Made by a program: the position numbers and the translations under genes. The notes under the pieces are model-generated. The model saw only the letters and a program-made list of their open reading frames with translations. It did no database searches and was not told the origin of the DNA. Below are positions 62,632 to 64,000 of a stretch of DNA of 64,000 bases, piece after piece. Source of the DNA: Oncomelania hupensis (lineage: Eukaryota; Mollusca; Gastropoda; Littorinimorpha; Pomatiopsidae). Location: assembly GCA_036898135.1 (NCBI GenBank), contig CM072515.1, forward strand, positions 55,361,736 through 55,425,735. Reading direction: 5' to 3'. The number at the start of each line of letters is the position of its first letter. Positions within the stretch are counted from its first letter, which is position 1.

Positions 62632-63257
62632 AGCGTGCATTTCATCCTATGTAAGCTAACAGTTCTTTTAGCAAGCTTAGAAATATGCTTTTCATGGGTG
62701 TAAATGCCAATATTTGCATGCAGTGTGGAAGCCATTGCTTAATATATTTAGACTACTTGTTTATGTATTTGTTGTTTGTCTAGTTGCCTCATCTATCTGG
62801 GTCCTTTGCTTGTACAGCTTTTACTTGGCAATACATTAATTACTACTACTTATCTTTTGTTGTAATGATGAATATTCAATTGTCCGTTTAACTGTTTTTC
62901 TTTATAGTTCAACACTTGTAGCTATTTGTGTTTCTTTTTGCTACACATTAAATGCCAAAAGGCTAAAAAAACATGGTTGTGTTTGTTTTATGCATACTTT
63001 TTGAACCATTATCTGAATGTTTTTTCTCCATTTACTCTTCATTGTATTCTTGCTGCATTCCAGCGGTTTTGTGAAAAAGGTGTTGTGTTAGAACTTGGTT
63101 TGTTGTGTGCTTGCAAGTGTACTCAGTGGTGTGCTCAGTGTAATCAAATGTCAAGCGATAACATTCAGCCTGTACAGTGCTTCAAACTCCATAGATGGCC
63201 ATAAGTACACTACTACTACTAATATTAAATAAATGAAAATAAATAATTTATTTTTAA
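62632..63257. other. Copy B, non-coding
   Basis: Near-identical to 30890-31524 of copy A. Confidence 0.6.
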
Positions 63258-63620
63258 AATTATCCAGAAACAATGCGCCCCTACTAGCGAGCGTTGTGAC
63301 TAGTGGGCTAAGGCGAGACTAACTTGCCTTGTCCACAAGCCAGAAACCAATGGCGCCTGACAGGTGTGGGTTCGATCCAGCATCTGGGTGTTATGTTTAT
63401 CCGAATATTATTTACTTTCGACTCTGGCAACATCTCGGGGTTTTTCTCTGGGTACTCCGGTTTGCTCCTCCAGCAAAATTTCAAAATCAACAACTAATGT
63501 TAGGTAGGTTGGGTTTGGGCGCGCCACAGGCTGCGACTACGCTTTCCCCAGGGGAGGCGGCCCAGAATTTCCCTATGGAAAAGGGACAATAAGGTAAATA
63601 AAATAAAATAAATTAAAAAA
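63258..63620 (+). mobile_element. tRNA-headed SINE with conserved central domain (copy B)
   Basis: Same SINE as 31525-31885, carried along in the duplication. Confidence 0.75.
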
Positions 63621-63632
63621 ATACTTTAGAGT

Positions 63633-63940
63633 ATAAATAGATGTCTAGTCTGAGCACGCACGCATTCCAACGCATGGACTTAAATACCTAATGATCATGT
63701 CCTAGAAGGGTGATCGAGTTCCTGCTACACGAAATGCACCCAGCACACACTAGGTCCCTTCTCGCCATCCACGGTCGCCTAGGATTGTGCCCAGTTGTCT
63801 GGGCGTCAGACTATGCACTCTAAGGCTGCAGGTGGGCTCCTTGGTTGGCTTGAATTAGATCATGTATCGACCAGCGCCTTGAGCAGCTCTTGGTCTGGAA
63901 AAGCGCTATACAAGATTTATTAAATAAAACCATATCAATC
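63633..63940 (+). mobile_element. L2-like LINE 3' end (copy B)
   Basis: Same as 31900-32205, with a few substitutions ('CTAATGATCATG', 'AGAAGGGTGATCG'). Confidence 0.65.
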
Positions 63941-64000
63941 CATTTTTTTTTATCATCGTTTAGCAAATGTATGTTGTACGATACTACTGCTTGGTGCATT

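Overview
This is a repeat-dominated eukaryotic (animal) genomic window with almost no host genes. Introns with GT/AG signals, very long microsatellites, tRNA-headed SINE-like sequences, RTE-type and CR1/L2-type LINEs and Ty3/gypsy elements point to an invertebrate. The mix suggests a lophotrochozoan, plausibly a marine mollusc; that placement is an inference and no species is claimed. Possible host coding sequence is limited to a von Willebrand C-type exon at the left edge (1-151), half of a THAP zinc-finger domain near 49.5 kb, and three members of a zinc-finger/tyrosine-recombinase family (10.9-11.5, 44.9-47.1 and 47.9-48.7 kb) that are themselves probably transposon-derived.

Layout. 0-5.9 kb: VWC exon, simple repeats, a degraded LINE ORF1-like frame, a tRNA-like head, a G-rich minisatellite and a polypurine tract. 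5.9-15 kb: many copies of one dispersed retroposon (called family R here), a 38-bp minisatellite, and a truncated LINE inserted beside a zinc-finger exon. 15.4-22.4 kb: a decayed RTE LINE split by a CR1/L2-like LINE in the opposite orientation (6-bp target duplication). 23.8-32.3 kb: copy A of a segmental duplication, containing a LINE with an uninterrupted 936-codon endonuclease-reverse transcriptase frame. 32.3-34.9 kb: RTE 3' end and nested R copies. 34.9-42.5 kb: a young full-length LTR element with two near-identical 635-bp LTRs, a 5-bp target duplication and the order gag-PR-IN-RT-RH (Gmr1-like), its 3' LTR split by a small inverted-repeat DNA element. 42.5-44.9 kb: nested R copies. 44.9-48.7 kb: two tail-to-tail copies of the recombinase family. 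49.8-50.5 kb: a full-length R copy. 50.9-52.6 kb: a second RTE copy running into a 500-N gap. 53.1-57.0 kb: a conventional gypsy pol with 3' LTR. 57.0-64.0 kb: copy B of the duplication, lacking the LINE but carrying two inverted-repeat DNA elements that copy A lacks.

The strongest observations are structural. Family R is about 0.7 kb when full length and ends in (ATCA)n or TGTAAT-type tails. Four copies have 11-13 bp target duplications, and the family shares its 3' end with the intact LINE. This looks like a non-autonomous retroposon with a candidate LINE partner, and 15 of 16 copies point the same way. Duplications A and B supply empty sites for each other's insertions, so element boundaries and relative ages can be read directly. 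The LTR element has the integrase upstream of reverse transcriptase. The recombinase family combines CxxC...LxRHL zinc fingers, a Ser/Ala-rich N-terminus that expands as a 23-residue tandem repeat in one copy, and a tyrosine-recombinase domain.
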